A stretch of 64,000 bases of DNA from Rhodopseudomonas pentothenatexigens (GCF_900218015.1 NZ_UFQQ01000003.1:186001-250000); one strand, 5' to 3'. Shown: positions 1 through 8,515, numbered from the stretch's first letter. Program-made: numbers and translations. Notes: generated by a model from the sequence alone, not told the origin.

Positions 1-302
1 GCATCATCCGCTCCCGAATTCAGCAAAGCACGCGACCTCAGCAGAGTACGCGACCCGAGAGGGGCTTGCCGGCACGGCGACGCCGTTCACGTGGCGCGCG
101 CTCGTGATCCGCAATCTGCCAAGAATATCCGACCCCGCGGACACCAACCGCATCGCGACCTCCGGAATTCATCGATTGATTCCGGAAGCATCCTGCACCT
201 TCAAGCCATTTCGGCGTACCGCCAGCGATTGTTGCAACGCAAAAGAGCGCCGGCAGAACCGGCGCTCTCGACGCGATCAACGTGGTGCAAAAGGAAAGTG
301 AC
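1..302. other. Intergenic left edge, no convincing gene
   Basis: Short open frames exist on both strands, but none has a good ribosome binding site or a recognisable product. The only clear element is the hairpin at 241-268, described separately. Confidence 0.5.
241..268 (-). terminator. Intrinsic terminator of the stress-type gene at 303-836
   Basis: A 10-bp perfect stem (AGAGCGCCGG / CCGGCGCTCT) with a 5-nt loop is followed, in leftward reading, by TTTT. It lies 35 bp past the stop of the leftward gene ending at 303, which fits a Rho-independent terminator. Confidence 0.8.
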
Positions 303-836
303 TCAGCGACCGGCCAGCACCGGCAGGCCGAGCATCGACGAGAACGGCGCCGGATTGTTGATCAACTGGGCCGAGGCCTTCTGATTGGCGGCCAGCGAGG
401 ACCAGGCATCCTGGTTCTTGGTCAGCGCCGACCACGGCTTCTGGCTGGCGGCCAGCGACGACCAAGGCTTCTGCGAGGCCGACAGCAGCGGGCCGAACAT
501 CGAGGACAGGAAGAAGTTCGGGCTGGTCAGCTCGGGGAAGATCCCGCCCAGGGTGGTGCGGGAGTCGGTCAGCCGCGGCGCGCCGGTCAGGCGGGTGGAC
601 GAATCCGTCAGCGAGGCGCTGCCGCCATGGCGGCTGGAAACGTCCCGGATCGCGCCGTGGCGGTTGAGGATGGCGTCGGCCTGACCGCCCTTGCCGAACG
701 GCGGGTCGACCGTCACCACGGTACCGTCCTTGTCACTGGAGACAATCGCGGCGTTGCTAAACGAAGCCGCCTTCAACTCCGCGACAGCCGCCTGCGCCTT
801 GGCGACGTCCTGATACACTTTGAAGATCTGCGTCAT
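303..836 (-). CDS. Conserved hypothetical protein, stress-type N-terminus with Trp-containing C-terminal repeats
   Basis: 177 aa with no signal peptide or membrane segment. Residues 1-60 (MTQIFKVYQDVAKAQAAVAE...) form an alpha/beta segment that looks like the N-terminus of general-stress-protein 17M-type domains, a resemblance by eye only. From about residue 118 a degenerate unit of roughly 10 residues built on W-S-x-L-x-x-x-Q-K (KPWSSLAASQ, KPWSALTKNQ, AWSSLAANQK) is repeated three to four times. The start has a good upstream AGAGGAAGG. The gene stands alone, ends at a strong terminator, and no partner suggests a function. Presence as a gene is well supported; the role is unknown. Confidence 0.75.
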   Translation of the reverse strand: MTQIFKVYQDVAKAQAAVAELKAASFSNAAIVSSDKDGTVVTVDPPFGKGGQADAILNRHGAIRDVSSRHGGSASLTDSSTRLTGAPRLTDSRTTLGGIFPELTSPNFFLSSMFGPLLSASQKPWSSLAASQKPWSALTKNQDAWSSLAANQKASAQLINNPAPFSSMLGLPVLAGR

Positions 837-1348
837 TACTACCTTCCTCTAGAGTGATGCGTTGGTTGGAATTTCAGTCTTTGACCGACAATTCGTTGGC
901 AACCCACCCAGTTCCCAACTTGGCATAGTTTCGCGACGCGGCAAGCCTTGCAAACACTCGGCTACCGGCGGCATCGCGCCGCAGCAGAACCTGCTTGCTT
1001 GCAGTAAACAATCACTTGCGATCAAGTCGGTTCGACCATCTCCAGACGCGTCGACAATTCACGAATTCGTTGATCGGTAGTCTGGTATAGTTTTCGTCGA
1101 GTCGACGCCCTGTCGACGAACCTGTCACCGCCGCGATTCCTGCCGGGCCGGATCTTGCCGGCTGTCTCCGACAGTCGAATGACTCTGAAGCCACAGGCGC
1201 CGCCGGAGCCCTGGTTGAAGATTACCCCGGCGGCCATCGGTTCACGGCGCTGACGCACGACTGTGCAACCACGGCGGTTCGGATGCGGTGACGCTCGGAA
1301 CAAAGCCGCGCCCTACCGCGTCAGAGACCGACATGGGGAGACAGGTGA
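837..1348. other. 512-bp intergenic region between divergent genes
   Basis: It holds the leftward ribosome binding site of the 303-836 gene and, close to 1349, the leader of the GH13 gene with a possible EcfG-like promoter at 1297-1322. The middle shows only short imperfect inverted repeats (for example two GTCGAC copies near 1100). No gene is supported here. Confidence 0.5.
1297..1322 (+). promoter_or_regulatory. Possible EcfG-type (general stress sigma) promoter
   Basis: GGAAC, 17 nt, then CGTC, ending 26 bp before the GH13 start codon. The EcfG consensus in Rhizobiales is GGAAC-N16/17-CGTT, so the last base of the -10 element is off. Control of glucan or trehalose genes by the general stress response is common in this group, which makes the site plausible but not secure. 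Confidence 0.35.
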
Positions 1349-2965
1349 ATGGAAACTGTTGCGAGCGCGTCGTGGTGGGCGGCGGGGGTGCTGTATCAGA
1401 TCTATCCGCGTTCGTTTCAGGACAGCAACAGCGACGGCATCGGCGATCTGCGCGGCATCATCGATCGGCTCGGCTATCTGTCCGATCTCGGCGTCGATGC
1501 GATCTGGCTGTCGCCGATCTTTCCGTCGCCGATGGCCGACTTCGGCTACGACGTCGCCGATTATGTCGGCATCGATCCGATCTTCGGCACCATGGACGAT
1601 TTCGACGCGCTGGTGCTCACCGCGCACGCCCGCGGGCTCAAGGTCATCCTCGATCTGGTGCCGAACCATTCGTCCGACCAGCATCCTTGGTTCATCGAGA
1701 GCCGGTCGTCTCGCGACAATCCGAAGCGTGATTGGTACATCTGGCGCGATCCGGCGCCGGACGGAGGGCCGCCGACCAATTGGCTGTCCGAGTTCGGCGG
1801 CAGCGGCTGGGAATACGACGACGCCACCGGCCAATATTATTATCATGCCTTTCTGAAGCAGCAGCCCGACCTCAACTGGCGCAATCCGCAAGTGCGGGAT
1901 GCGATCTACCAGGCGATGCGGTTCTGGCTGCGCAAGGGCGTCGACGGCTTCCGGGTCGATGTCATCTGGCATCTGATCAAGGACGATCAGTTCCGCGACA
2001 ACCCGCCTAATCCGGACTTCCGCCCCGGCATGCCGCCGCATGCCGCGCTGATCCCGATCTACTCCGCCGATCGGCCGGAGACGCTGGATGTCGTGGCCGA
2101 ACTGCGCAGCGTGATCGAGGAGTTCGATCATCGCCTCCTGATCGGCGAGATCTATCTGCCGATCGAACGGCTGGTGGCGTATTACGGCGCCGAGCTGAAC
2201 GGCGCACAACTGCCGTTCAATTTCGCGCTGTTGTCGGCCCAGTGGCACGCCCGCGACATCGCGGCGCTGATCGATCGCTACGAGCAGGCGCTGCCCTCCG
2301 GCGCCTGGCCGAATTGGGTGCTGGGCAATCACGATCGGCCGCGGGTGGCGAGCCGGGTCGGACCGGCGCAGGCGCGTGTCGCCGCGATGCTGCTGCTGAC
2401 GCTGCGCGGCACTCCGACGATGTATTACGGCGACGAGCTCGGCATGGAGCAGGTCGAGATCGCGCCGGAGGATGTGCAGGATCCGTTCGAAAAGAACGTG
2501 CCGGGCATCGGCGTCGGCCGCGACGGCTGCCGCACCCCGATGCAGTGGGACGCCTCGGCCAACGCCGGGTTCTCCGACGCCCGGCCGTGGCTGCCGTTGG
2601 CGCCGGACGCCGCGCAGGACAGTGTCGCCAATCTGCGGGCGGATGCGCAGTCCATCCTCAACCTGTATCGCGCGCTGCTGCGGCTGCGACGGCGACTGCC
2701 GCAGCTTTCGCTCGGCGACTATCAGCCGCTCGCCGCGGAAGGTGATCTGTTGCTGTATCGCCGGCACTATCAAGGGCAGTCGGTGCTCATCGCCCTCAAT
2801 CTCGGTCCCGATCCGATCTCGGTCGCCTCAGATGCGATCGGGCTGGATGGCGAGGTGCTGCTTTCCACCATGCTCGACCGCTCCGGCGAACGCATCGGCG
2901 CCACGCTCGATCTGCGCGGCGACGAAGGCATCGTCGTCGGCCGCGCACCGGAAGAAGTGGTGTAG
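1349..2965 (+). CDS. GH13 alpha-glucosidase / oligo-glucosidase family protein
   Basis: 538 aa, a normal length for GH13 exo-acting alpha-glucosidases (oligo-1,6-glucosidase, alpha-glucosidase, trehalose-6-phosphate hydrolase type). It hydrolyses terminal alpha-glucosidic bonds or transfers glucose. The N-terminal VLYQIYPRSFQDSNSDGIGD block, the nucleophile Asp in GFRVDV (about residue 203), the acid/base Glu in LLIGEIYLP (about 267) and the stabilising Asp in GNHDRPR (about 329) are all present. There is no signal peptide, so it is cytoplasmic. The start is set by GGGGAGACAGGTGA just upstream. It converges on a second GH13 gene that has TreS-like features, suggesting a shared role in maltose, glycogen or trehalose turnover. 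The exact substrate cannot be read from the sequence. Confidence 0.9.
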   Translation: METVASASWWAAGVLYQIYPRSFQDSNSDGIGDLRGIIDRLGYLSDLGVDAIWLSPIFPSPMADFGYDVADYVGIDPIFGTMDDFDALVLTAHARGLKVILDLVPNHSSDQHPWFIESRSSRDNPKRDWYIWRDPAPDGGPPTNWLSEFGGSGWEYDDATGQYYYHAFLKQQPDLNWRNPQVRDAIYQAMRFWLRKGVDGFRVDVIWHLIKDDQFRDNPPNPDFRPGMPPHAALIPIYSADRPETLDVVAELRSVIEEFDHRLLIGEIYLPIERLVAYYGAELNGAQLPFNFALLSAQWHARDIAALIDRYEQALPSGAWPNWVLGNHDRPRVASRVGPAQARVAAMLLLTLRGTPTMYYGDELGMEQVEIAPEDVQDPFEKNVPGIGVGRDGCRTPMQWDASANAGFSDARPWLPLAPDAAQDSVANLRADAQSILNLYRALLRLRRRLPQLSLGDYQPLAAEGDLLLYRRHYQGQSVLIALNLGPDPISVASDAIGLDGEVLLSTMLDRSGERIGATLDLRGDEGIVVGRAPEEVV

Positions 2966-3004
2966 CCGGCTGAGCTGCGCCTAGCCTCGTCCAATAGCAC
3001 TTCG

Positions 3005-3076
3005 TCATTGCGAGCCAAGCAATCCAGCTCAGTACATTGAGCTGGATTGCTTCGTCGGCTTAGCCTCCTCGCAATG
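3005..3076. repeat. Dispersed palindromic repeat, family C (CATTGCGAG type), between convergent genes
   Basis: A long inverted repeat: CATTGCGAG ... CCTCGCAATG outside, and a 15-bp perfect inner stem (AAGCAATCCAGCTCA at 3017-3031 pairs with 3038-3052). It lies between two convergent GH13 genes and could serve as a bidirectional terminator. Related copies are at 4816, 8835, 14116 and 56914. Confidence 0.75.
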
Positions 3077-3095
3077 CAGAAAGCCTCCTTTTGGC

Positions 3096-4780
3096 TCAGG
3101 CCTTTGAACGTCCGCCGCCATCGACTTCGGTCCGGCGCAGCAGATAGTCCAGGCCGCCGACCCGGAACCAGCGATAGCCATAGCCTTCGATCAGCAGCTT
3201 ATGCCGGCCGCGCTCCGCATGGCTGTGATTGTGGCCGAGCAGGTCGATCAAGGTGTCGCCGGCGCCGTCCGGCAATCCGACCGCGAACGACACTTCGCGT
3301 GGCTGCTCGTCGAGATTATGCACGAACAACACCGAATTGTTGCGCCAGTCGTAACGCAGGATCAGCACCGCGGGATCGCGCACAGCGATCACCTTGAAGT
3401 CGCCCCAGCCGATTTCCGGCACTTCCTTGCGCATCCGGATGATGCGTTCGGTCCAGTTCAGCATCGAGTCCGGATCGCGGCGCTGCTGGGCGACGTTGAC
3501 GTGCTCGAAGCCATAGGCGCCGTGTCGATCACCGGGACCTCCGGCTTGTCGCTCGTGGTAAAGCCGCCGTGCGGCTCGGTCGACCATTGCATCGGCGTGC
3601 GGGCGCAGCGCCGCTCCGGCAGCGACAGGTCGTCGCCCATCGCGATCTCGTCGCCATAGCGGACCACCGGAGTGCCCGGCAGCGTCATCATCAGGCTGTA
3701 GGCGAGTTCGAGTCGCCGCTGATCGCCGCCGAGCATCGGTGCCAGCCGCCGCCGGATGCCGCGATCGTACAGCTGCATGGTTTTGTCGGGGCCGAACTTT
3801 TCGAACACCGTCTGGCGCTGAGCCTTGGTCAGCCGGCCGAGATCGAGCTCGTCGTGGTTGCGCAGGAACAGGCCCCATTGCGCGGTCGCAGGTCGTGATT
3901 TGGTGTCGACCAGCGCCCTGGCCAGCGGACCGGTGTCGGCGGCGGCGAGAGCGTAGAACAGATGCTGGTTCACATGGAAGTTGAACATCATCTGCATGCG
4001 TTCGCCGTCGTCGCCGAAATAGTGCAGATCGTCTTCGGGCCGGACGTTGGCCTCCGCCAGGATGATCGAGTCGCCTTTGCGCCATTGCAGGAATTCACGG
4101 AAGGTGCGCAGCATGTCGAACTGCTCGACCGGCTTTTTGACCTTCGGGCCCTTGGTGGCGATCACGAACGGCACCGCGTCCATCCGGAAGCCGGAGACGC
4201 CGAGCTGGATCCAGAACCCCATGATCTTCAGGATCTCTTCCTGCACATAGGGATTGGCGGTGTTGAGATCGGGCTGGAATTCGTAGAAACGGTGGAAGTA
4301 CCAAGCCATTGCCTGCTTGTCGTGAGTCCAGGTGCTTTTCTGCACGCCCGGAAACACCATGCCCTGGTCGGCATGGGCGGGCTTCCTGTCCGACCACACG
4401 TACCAGTCGCGATACGGCGAGTCCGGATCGGCGCGCGCCTGCTTGAACCAGGGGTGCTGGTCGGAGGTGTGATTGACCACGAGGTCGATGATCACCCGCA
4501 TGCCGCGCTGCTTGCAGCCATGGGTGAATTCGACGAAGTCGCCGAGCGTGCCGTAGCGCGGATCGACGCCGTAATAGTCGGAGATATCGTAGCCGTCGTC
4601 GCGATAGGGCGAGGGTTGAAACGGCATCAGCCAGATCGCCGTGACCCCGAGACCGTTCAGATAATCCAGCCGCCGGGTCAGGCCCCTGAAGTCTCCGATG
4701 CCGTCGCCGTTGGCGTCCATATACGACGCGACCGACAGGCAATAGATCACCCCGTTCTTGTACCAAAGGTCGTCGATCAT
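3096..4780 (-). pseudogene. treS-like: TreS-like GH13 gene (trehalose synthase / alpha-amylase family) with a frameshift
   Basis: The N-terminal part (4780 down to about 3522) reads WYKNGVIYCLSVASYMDANG and continues through NHTSDQHPW, GFRMDAVPF (nucleophile Asp), LAEANV (acid/base Glu) and FLRNHDELDL, a set typical of trehalose synthase-type GH13 enzymes that interconvert maltose and trehalose. After VPVIDT near 3522 the frame is lost. The normal continuation (GAYGFEHVNVAQQRRDPDSM and the C-terminal beta domain) is intact in the next frame and ends at 3096. One extra G in the run at about 3521 would restore a 561-aa protein. It is either a true single-base deletion that removes the C-terminal domain or a sequencing error; all catalytic blocks lie before the break. 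Confidence 0.8.
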
Positions 4781-4815
4781 CGGCGCTCGGCAGCTTGAGG
4801 GAGAGAGTCGATGGC

Positions 4816-4900
4816 GTCAATGCGAGCAGCGAAAGCGGCGAAGCAATCCAGGCGGCTCCGTGCATAGAGCTTTTGGATTGCCTGCTCCACTGGCAACGAC
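4816..4900. repeat. Degenerate family C palindromic repeat
   Basis: The outer arms GTCAATGCGAG and GGCAACGAC and the inner GAAGCAATCCAG / TTGGATTGC match the family C element at 3005 with several mismatches. It sits between the TreS-like gene and the PRC-barrel gene. Confidence 0.5.
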
Positions 4901-4923
4901 GCGGGTACCTGACGGTGTTGCGA

Positions 4924-5277
4924 TCAGGTCAGCGCCACGCCGTAGTAATCATCGACCTCGCGGGCACCGCGCCCGTCCCATTCTGCGCCGCGGCCGTACT
5001 TCGGCGCGCGTTCGAGCTGGTCGGCGGTGACCATCACCTGATAGCCGCCGAGGTCGACGTTGTATTTCAGGGCGGGCCAGGGCAGCGGATAGTGGTCGTC
5101 GCCGATGCCGAGGAAGCCGCCGAACGACAGCACGGCGTAGGATACCCGGCCGCTGACCTTTTCGATCATGACCCGCTCGATCGAACCGATCTTCTCGCCG
5201 TCCGGCCCGTACACCGCGGTTCCCTGCACCTTGTCGCTGCCGATCAGTTTGAGGGTTTCGTTGGCTTCTGGGTTCAT
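4924..5277 (-). CDS. PRC-barrel domain protein
   Basis: 117 aa from the start MNPEANETLKLIG. The middle (KVQGTAVYGPDGEKIGSIER...SGRVSYAVLSFGGFLGIGDD) is a PRC-barrel, the fold shared by photosynthetic reaction-centre H subunits and RimM. Stand-alone PRC-barrel proteins of this size are common in Rhizobiales and are often under the general stress response; the molecular role is not established. The frame stays open upstream, but this ATG is preferred because it follows CAGGGAGACCAAC and sits downstream of the EcfG-type promoter at 5303-5327. Soluble, no signal peptide. Confidence 0.85.
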   Translation of the reverse strand: MNPEANETLKLIGSDKVQGTAVYGPDGEKIGSIERVMIEKVSGRVSYAVLSFGGFLGIGDDHYPLPWPALKYNVDLGGYQVMVTADQLERAPKYGRGAEWDGRGAREVDDYYGVALT

Positions 5278-5302
5278 GTTGGTCTCCCTGTGAAGCGAAA
5301 CC

Positions 5303-5327
5303 AACGAGTGGGACCGGCACCTGTTCC
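5303..5327 (-). promoter_or_regulatory. EcfG-type general-stress promoter of the PRC-barrel gene
   Basis: Read leftward: GGAAC, exactly 16 nt, CGTT. This is a perfect match to the published GGAAC-N16/17-CGTT pattern of EcfG-family sigma factors. The -10 element ends 25 bp before the PRC-barrel ATG, a good promoter distance. The match is seen; activity is inferred. Confidence 0.7.
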
Positions 5328-5400
5328 GTGCCCGGTCCAGCGTCATGACCTCTTCACAAACCGCAGAATCGTATCTATCCTCACTACATCGGAAACAACG

Positions 5401-5460
5401 AAAGGAGGTGGTCCAGTGTCTCACTCGAAACGCTGTCACCTCGCTGGGGACGCCCGCTGA
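5401..5460 (+). other. Extended anti-SD complement followed by a 14-codon mini-ORF; candidate leader peptide or RNA gene
   Basis: AAAGGAGGTGGTCC at 5401-5414 pairs along its whole length with the 3' end of 16S rRNA (complement AAAGGAGGTGATCC; the single difference still allows a G-U pair). One base later a GTG at 5416 opens a 14-codon frame (M-S-H-S-K-R-C-H-L-A-G-D-A-R) that stops at 5460. About 120 bp of possibly structured sequence and a strong hairpin terminator at 5580-5619 follow, with no other gene. It could be a short peptide gene, an attenuator-like leader or a structured RNA. Nothing in the sequence decides between these. Confidence 0.45.
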
Positions 5461-5579
5461 GGTTGGCTGACTGAGCATTGTTTGCGGCGGCACGAGACCG
5501 CTGGTCGTGGATGATGCACAAGCAGTGAGCCGCTCGGCCGAGGCGTCTCGCAGCGCCTGGGAACCAGCGAGTTACGAGG

Positions 5580-5619
5580 CGCGCGTCGGCGTTCACACGC
5601 CGGCGCGCGTTTGTCGTTT
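5580..5619 (+). terminator. Intrinsic terminator
   Basis: A 13-bp stem (CGCGCGTCGGCGT / ACGCCGGCGCGCG, one G-U) with a 4-nt loop is followed by TTTGTCGTTTG. It would end a rightward transcript from the 5401 locus. Confidence 0.7.
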
Positions 5620-5712
5620 GGACTCCCGGTCGTCCGGAGTGGACGAAGTCACATCCGGAACCGGATGATCACGCATCCCGCCCGCTGCATGCGTGATGAC
5701 AAGGTCGTGTGA
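5620..5712. other. Stem-loop downstream of the TonB receptor gene
   Basis: A 9-bp inverted repeat ATCACGCAT (5668-5676) / ATGCGTGAT (5689-5697) and a small TCCGGAACCGGA palindrome lie just past the stop of the leftward TonB receptor gene. There is no T-tract, so termination here is uncertain. Confidence 0.35.
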
Positions 5713-7914
5713 TCAGAACGTCCCCGCCAGCGTCAGCCGAACCGCCAGCGGTTCCACCGGATGGACGTGGCGGTCGCTGGTGCCGCCCAGCGGCTCGCCC
5801 GGCAACCGGGACAGGTAGTAATATTCGATCTGATTGGTCTTGGCGTTGAACAGGTTCAGCACGTCGAGCTGCAGTCGCACGCCGTTGTCGAAGCGATAGC
5901 CGGCGCGGGCGTTGAAGATCAGCGACGACAGCGAGCGCACGCTGTCGTCCTCGATCAGCGGCCGCGGGCCGAAGTAGCGGCCTTTCAGCGCACCGAACCA
6001 GCCGCGCTGCTCGCCGAGCGTGATGCCGGCGCTCGCCACCCAGGCCGGTGCGCCCGGGATGAAGTCGCCGGCCGGGTCGAAATCCGTGAACCGCGCTTTG
6101 GTGTAGGCGACATCGAGATCGACGCCGAGCCAGGACAGCGGCCGATACTGGCTGGTCCATTCGATACCGACCCGGCGGCTCGGCCGGCTCGCTTCGGTGG
6201 TGCCGGCGTCGCCGACGAACAGCAGCTCCGAGTCGAAATCGAGCACGAACACCGCGAGCGACGTCGTCAGCTCCGGGATCGATTTGTTGCGGATGCCGAG
6301 TTCGGCGCCCTTGGAGCGCACCAGCAGCGGGACGCGGTTCACCGGATCGCCCGAGTTGGGGTCGACGGTGATGGTGGCGCCGCGGATATCGTTGCTGTGC
6401 AGACCGGTGCCGGCATTGCCGTAGAACTCGGTGCTGGCCCAGGGACCGAGCACGATGCCGACCTTCGGGCTGGTCATCGATGCCGAGGCGTTGCCGGAAT
6501 TCGCCGGATTATCGCTGATCACCCGTCCGGTGAAGAAATCCTGCCGAACGCCGGCGGTGGTGCGCAGCCAGTCGGTCCAGCGCACCGTGGTGTCGGTCCA
6601 GAGCCCGAGCGACTGCTCCGAGACCTCGTCGGCCCGTACCGTCGACAGCCAGTCGCGCCGCAGCGTCTTGTCGAGGCCGAGATCGATGTTGTCGGCGCGG
6701 GTCTGAAGTCCAATCCGGGTTTCCACCGGCAGCCCGGCGAACCGATAGTCGAAGCGCTGCGTGCCGTTCAGGCCGAGCACCGTGCGGCGGTCGTACTGGT
6801 TGAACTGGTCGCCGTTCACCGGATCGTCGAGGAAGTAGGTGAAGTTGTTGTAGAGCTGCAGCGACGAGCGGATCACATAGGCGTTGAGGTCGGTCTGGCC
6901 GATGTCGCTCGATTTGGCGAACCTGCCGGACAGGCTGTAGCGGCTGGAGATGCCGCCATCGGTCGGATCGAGCGAGCCGTAGCGGCCGATCAGCCCGGAG
7001 TCGATCGCGCGCTGCGCGACCTGGTCGGTCGAGGTCCAGCGGTTGGAATAGGCCATTCCGGTCAGCGAGAAGCCGTCGGTCGCGGTGCCCTGGCTGTAGC
7101 GCAGCACGCCGTTGAGCTTGCGGACGTTGTCCGGCACGTCCCACGGGCCGTTGTAGGTGCTGGCTTCGAACGCGGCCAGCCAGGTGCCGTCACCGACGCG
7201 GGTCGAGCCGGCGCCGAGCAAGCGGCGATAGCCGAAACTGCCGACCGTGACCTCGGCGAGATTCTTGGGCATCGCCCGCAAGTACTCGATGCCGAGCGCG
7301 CCGGCCGAGCCGAAGTCGCCGACATCGGCGAAATACGGCCCCTTGCGCACCGTCATGGTGCCGATCAGCTCGGCGATCAGGAAGTTGACGTCGGCATAGC
7401 CCTGGCCGTGGCCGTGGGTCGGCATGTTCACCGGCATGCCGTCGATGGTGATGGCGAGATCGGTGCCGTGGTCGAGGTTGAAGCCGCGGAGAAAATACTG
7501 GTTGGCTTTGCCTTCGCCCGAATGCTGGGTGACCACCAGTCCGGGTGCCGCTTCCAGCGCTTCGCCAGGTCGCATGAACGGCAGCGCGTTGATCTCGGCG
7601 CCGGTGATGACGCGGCTGCTCGCGGCCTGGTCCTCCGGCGCGATCCGTGCGCCCGGGCCGGCGCTCGCGGTCAAGGCTGTCGACGAAGATGGGGCTGGGG
7701 CCGATGGCGCCGGGATCGCGCGACCTTCGCGCGCCGCGGTCGCGGGTGCACGCCGCGGCGGCGGTTTGGGCTTCGCGTCGGCCGGGGCATCGACCGTGAC
7801 TTGCGGCAGTGCCTGCTCGGCCTGCGCCGTGCAACTCGTGGCAGCAAAACTCAATGCGATGCAGCCGGCCGCACAGCCGCGCATCAACTCTCGCCGGAGA
7901 CTCGCCACGCACAC
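5713..7914 (-). CDS. TonB-dependent outer-membrane receptor, probably for nickel chelates
   Basis: 733 aa. The N-terminus has basic residues then a hydrophobic stretch ending near SCTAQAEQ (signal peptide), followed by a Pro/Ala-rich spacer and a plug domain starting at SSRVITGAEINALPFMRPGEAL, with the motifs NQYFLRGFNLDHGTD and IDGMPVN. The rest is the beta-barrel, ending in a terminal Phe (RLTLAGTF) as in outer-membrane barrels. It is divergent from nikR with a perfect NikR operator between them, so Ni-responsive repression and nickel import are inferred. Such NikR-linked TonB receptors are known from comparative genomics in alphaproteobacteria. GTG at 7914 or 7908 and ATG at 7884 are possible starts; the earlier GTGs keep a more basic signal-peptide n-region. 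Confidence 0.9.
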   Translation of the reverse strand: MCVASLRRELMRGCAAGCIALSFAATSCTAQAEQALPQVTVDAPADAKPKPPPRRAPATAAREGRAIPAPSAPAPSSSTALTASAGPGARIAPEDQAASSRVITGAEINALPFMRPGEALEAAPGLVVTQHSGEGKANQYFLRGFNLDHGTDLAITIDGMPVNMPTHGHGQGYADVNFLIAELIGTMTVRKGPYFADVGDFGSAGALGIEYLRAMPKNLAEVTVGSFGYRRLLGAGSTRVGDGTWLAAFEASTYNGPWDVPDNVRKLNGVLRYSQGTATDGFSLTGMAYSNRWTSTDQVAQRAIDSGLIGRYGSLDPTDGGISSRYSLSGRFAKSSDIGQTDLNAYVIRSSLQLYNNFTYFLDDPVNGDQFNQYDRRTVLGLNGTQRFDYRFAGLPVETRIGLQTRADNIDLGLDKTLRRDWLSTVRADEVSEQSLGLWTDTTVRWTDWLRTTAGVRQDFFTGRVISDNPANSGNASASMTSPKVGIVLGPWASTEFYGNAGTGLHSNDIRGATITVDPNSGDPVNRVPLLVRSKGAELGIRNKSIPELTTSLAVFVLDFDSELLFVGDAGTTEASRPSRRVGIEWTSQYRPLSWLGVDLDVAYTKARFTDFDPAGDFIPGAPAWVASAGITLGEQRGWFGALKGRYFGPRPLIEDDSVRSLSSLIFNARAGYRFDNGVRLQLDVLNLFNAKTNQIEYYYLSRLPGEPLGGTSDRHVHPVEPLAVRLTLAGTF

Positions 7915-8011
7915 CCCCTCGTGTCCTGCATCGCTGCAAGACGCGCCCGCCCCAAATCTGATATCGCAGGCGGTCCCGGCAGAGCGCCCACGGTCGCAGC
8001 GTGCCCGGCGA

Positions 8012-8039
8012 GTATGACAAAGTCAATCAAACTTCATAC
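8012..8039. promoter_or_regulatory. NikR operator
   Basis: GTATGA, 16 nt, TCATAC: a perfect copy of the canonical NikR palindrome. It lies in the 157-bp region between the TonB receptor and nikR, 32 bp before the nikR start, so NikR can control both its own gene and the receptor. Confidence 0.93.
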
Positions 8040-8071
8040 CGACAACGCAGTCACCACGAGAGGGGCCATCG

Positions 8072-8515
8072 ATGCACCGCGTCACCATCACGCTCGACGA
8101 CGACCTGATGGAGAAGCTCGACACGATCATCGCGGCGCGCGGCTACCAGAACCGCTCCGAGGCGATCCGCGATCTGGCGCGGATCGGCATCCAGCAGACC
8201 GCGGCGGAGACCACCAGCGGGCATTGCGTCGGCGCGATGGTCTATACCTACGATCACGCCAAGCGCGGCCTGCCGGGCAAGCTGACGCAGAGCTTCCACC
8301 ATCACCACGAGCTGTCGCGGGCGACGATGCACGTGCATCTCGACCACGATCAGTGCCTGGAAGTGACGATCCTCGACGGCAATGCCAGCGAGCTGCAGCA
8401 CTTCGCCGACCACATCTTCGCCGAGCGCGGCGTGCGCTACGGACGGCTGGTGACGATCCCGGCGGAGCCGGGGGAGGAGCCGCACGCCCCCGATCAGCAC
8501 GAAGCGTCATCCTGA
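8072..8515 (+). CDS. nikR: Nickel-responsive transcriptional regulator NikR
   Basis: 147 aa. The N-terminal ribbon-helix-helix (RVTITLDDDLMEKLD...RSEAIRDLAR) binds DNA. The C-terminal ACT-like domain binds Ni(II) through His76, His87, His89 and Cys95, all found at exactly the E. coli NikR positions (FHHHH and MHVHLDHDQC). Ni-loaded NikR represses nickel uptake genes. A canonical operator lies just upstream. The C-terminal tail past about residue 133 is acidic and family-variable. Confidence 0.97.
   Translation: MHRVTITLDDDLMEKLDTIIAARGYQNRSEAIRDLARIGIQQTAAETTSGHCVGAMVYTYDHAKRGLPGKLTQSFHHHHELSRATMHVHLDHDQCLEVTILDGNASELQHFADHIFAERGVRYGRLVTIPAEPGEEPHAPDQHEASS

Noticed and set aside
888-915. GGAAC upstream of the 303-836 gene as an EcfG promoter
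   Set aside because: The expected CGTT is not found; only CGAA at a 15-bp spacing.
862-1080. Short plus-strand frame in the 837-1348 gap
   Set aside because: No SD, no motif, and its composition does not match neighbouring genes.
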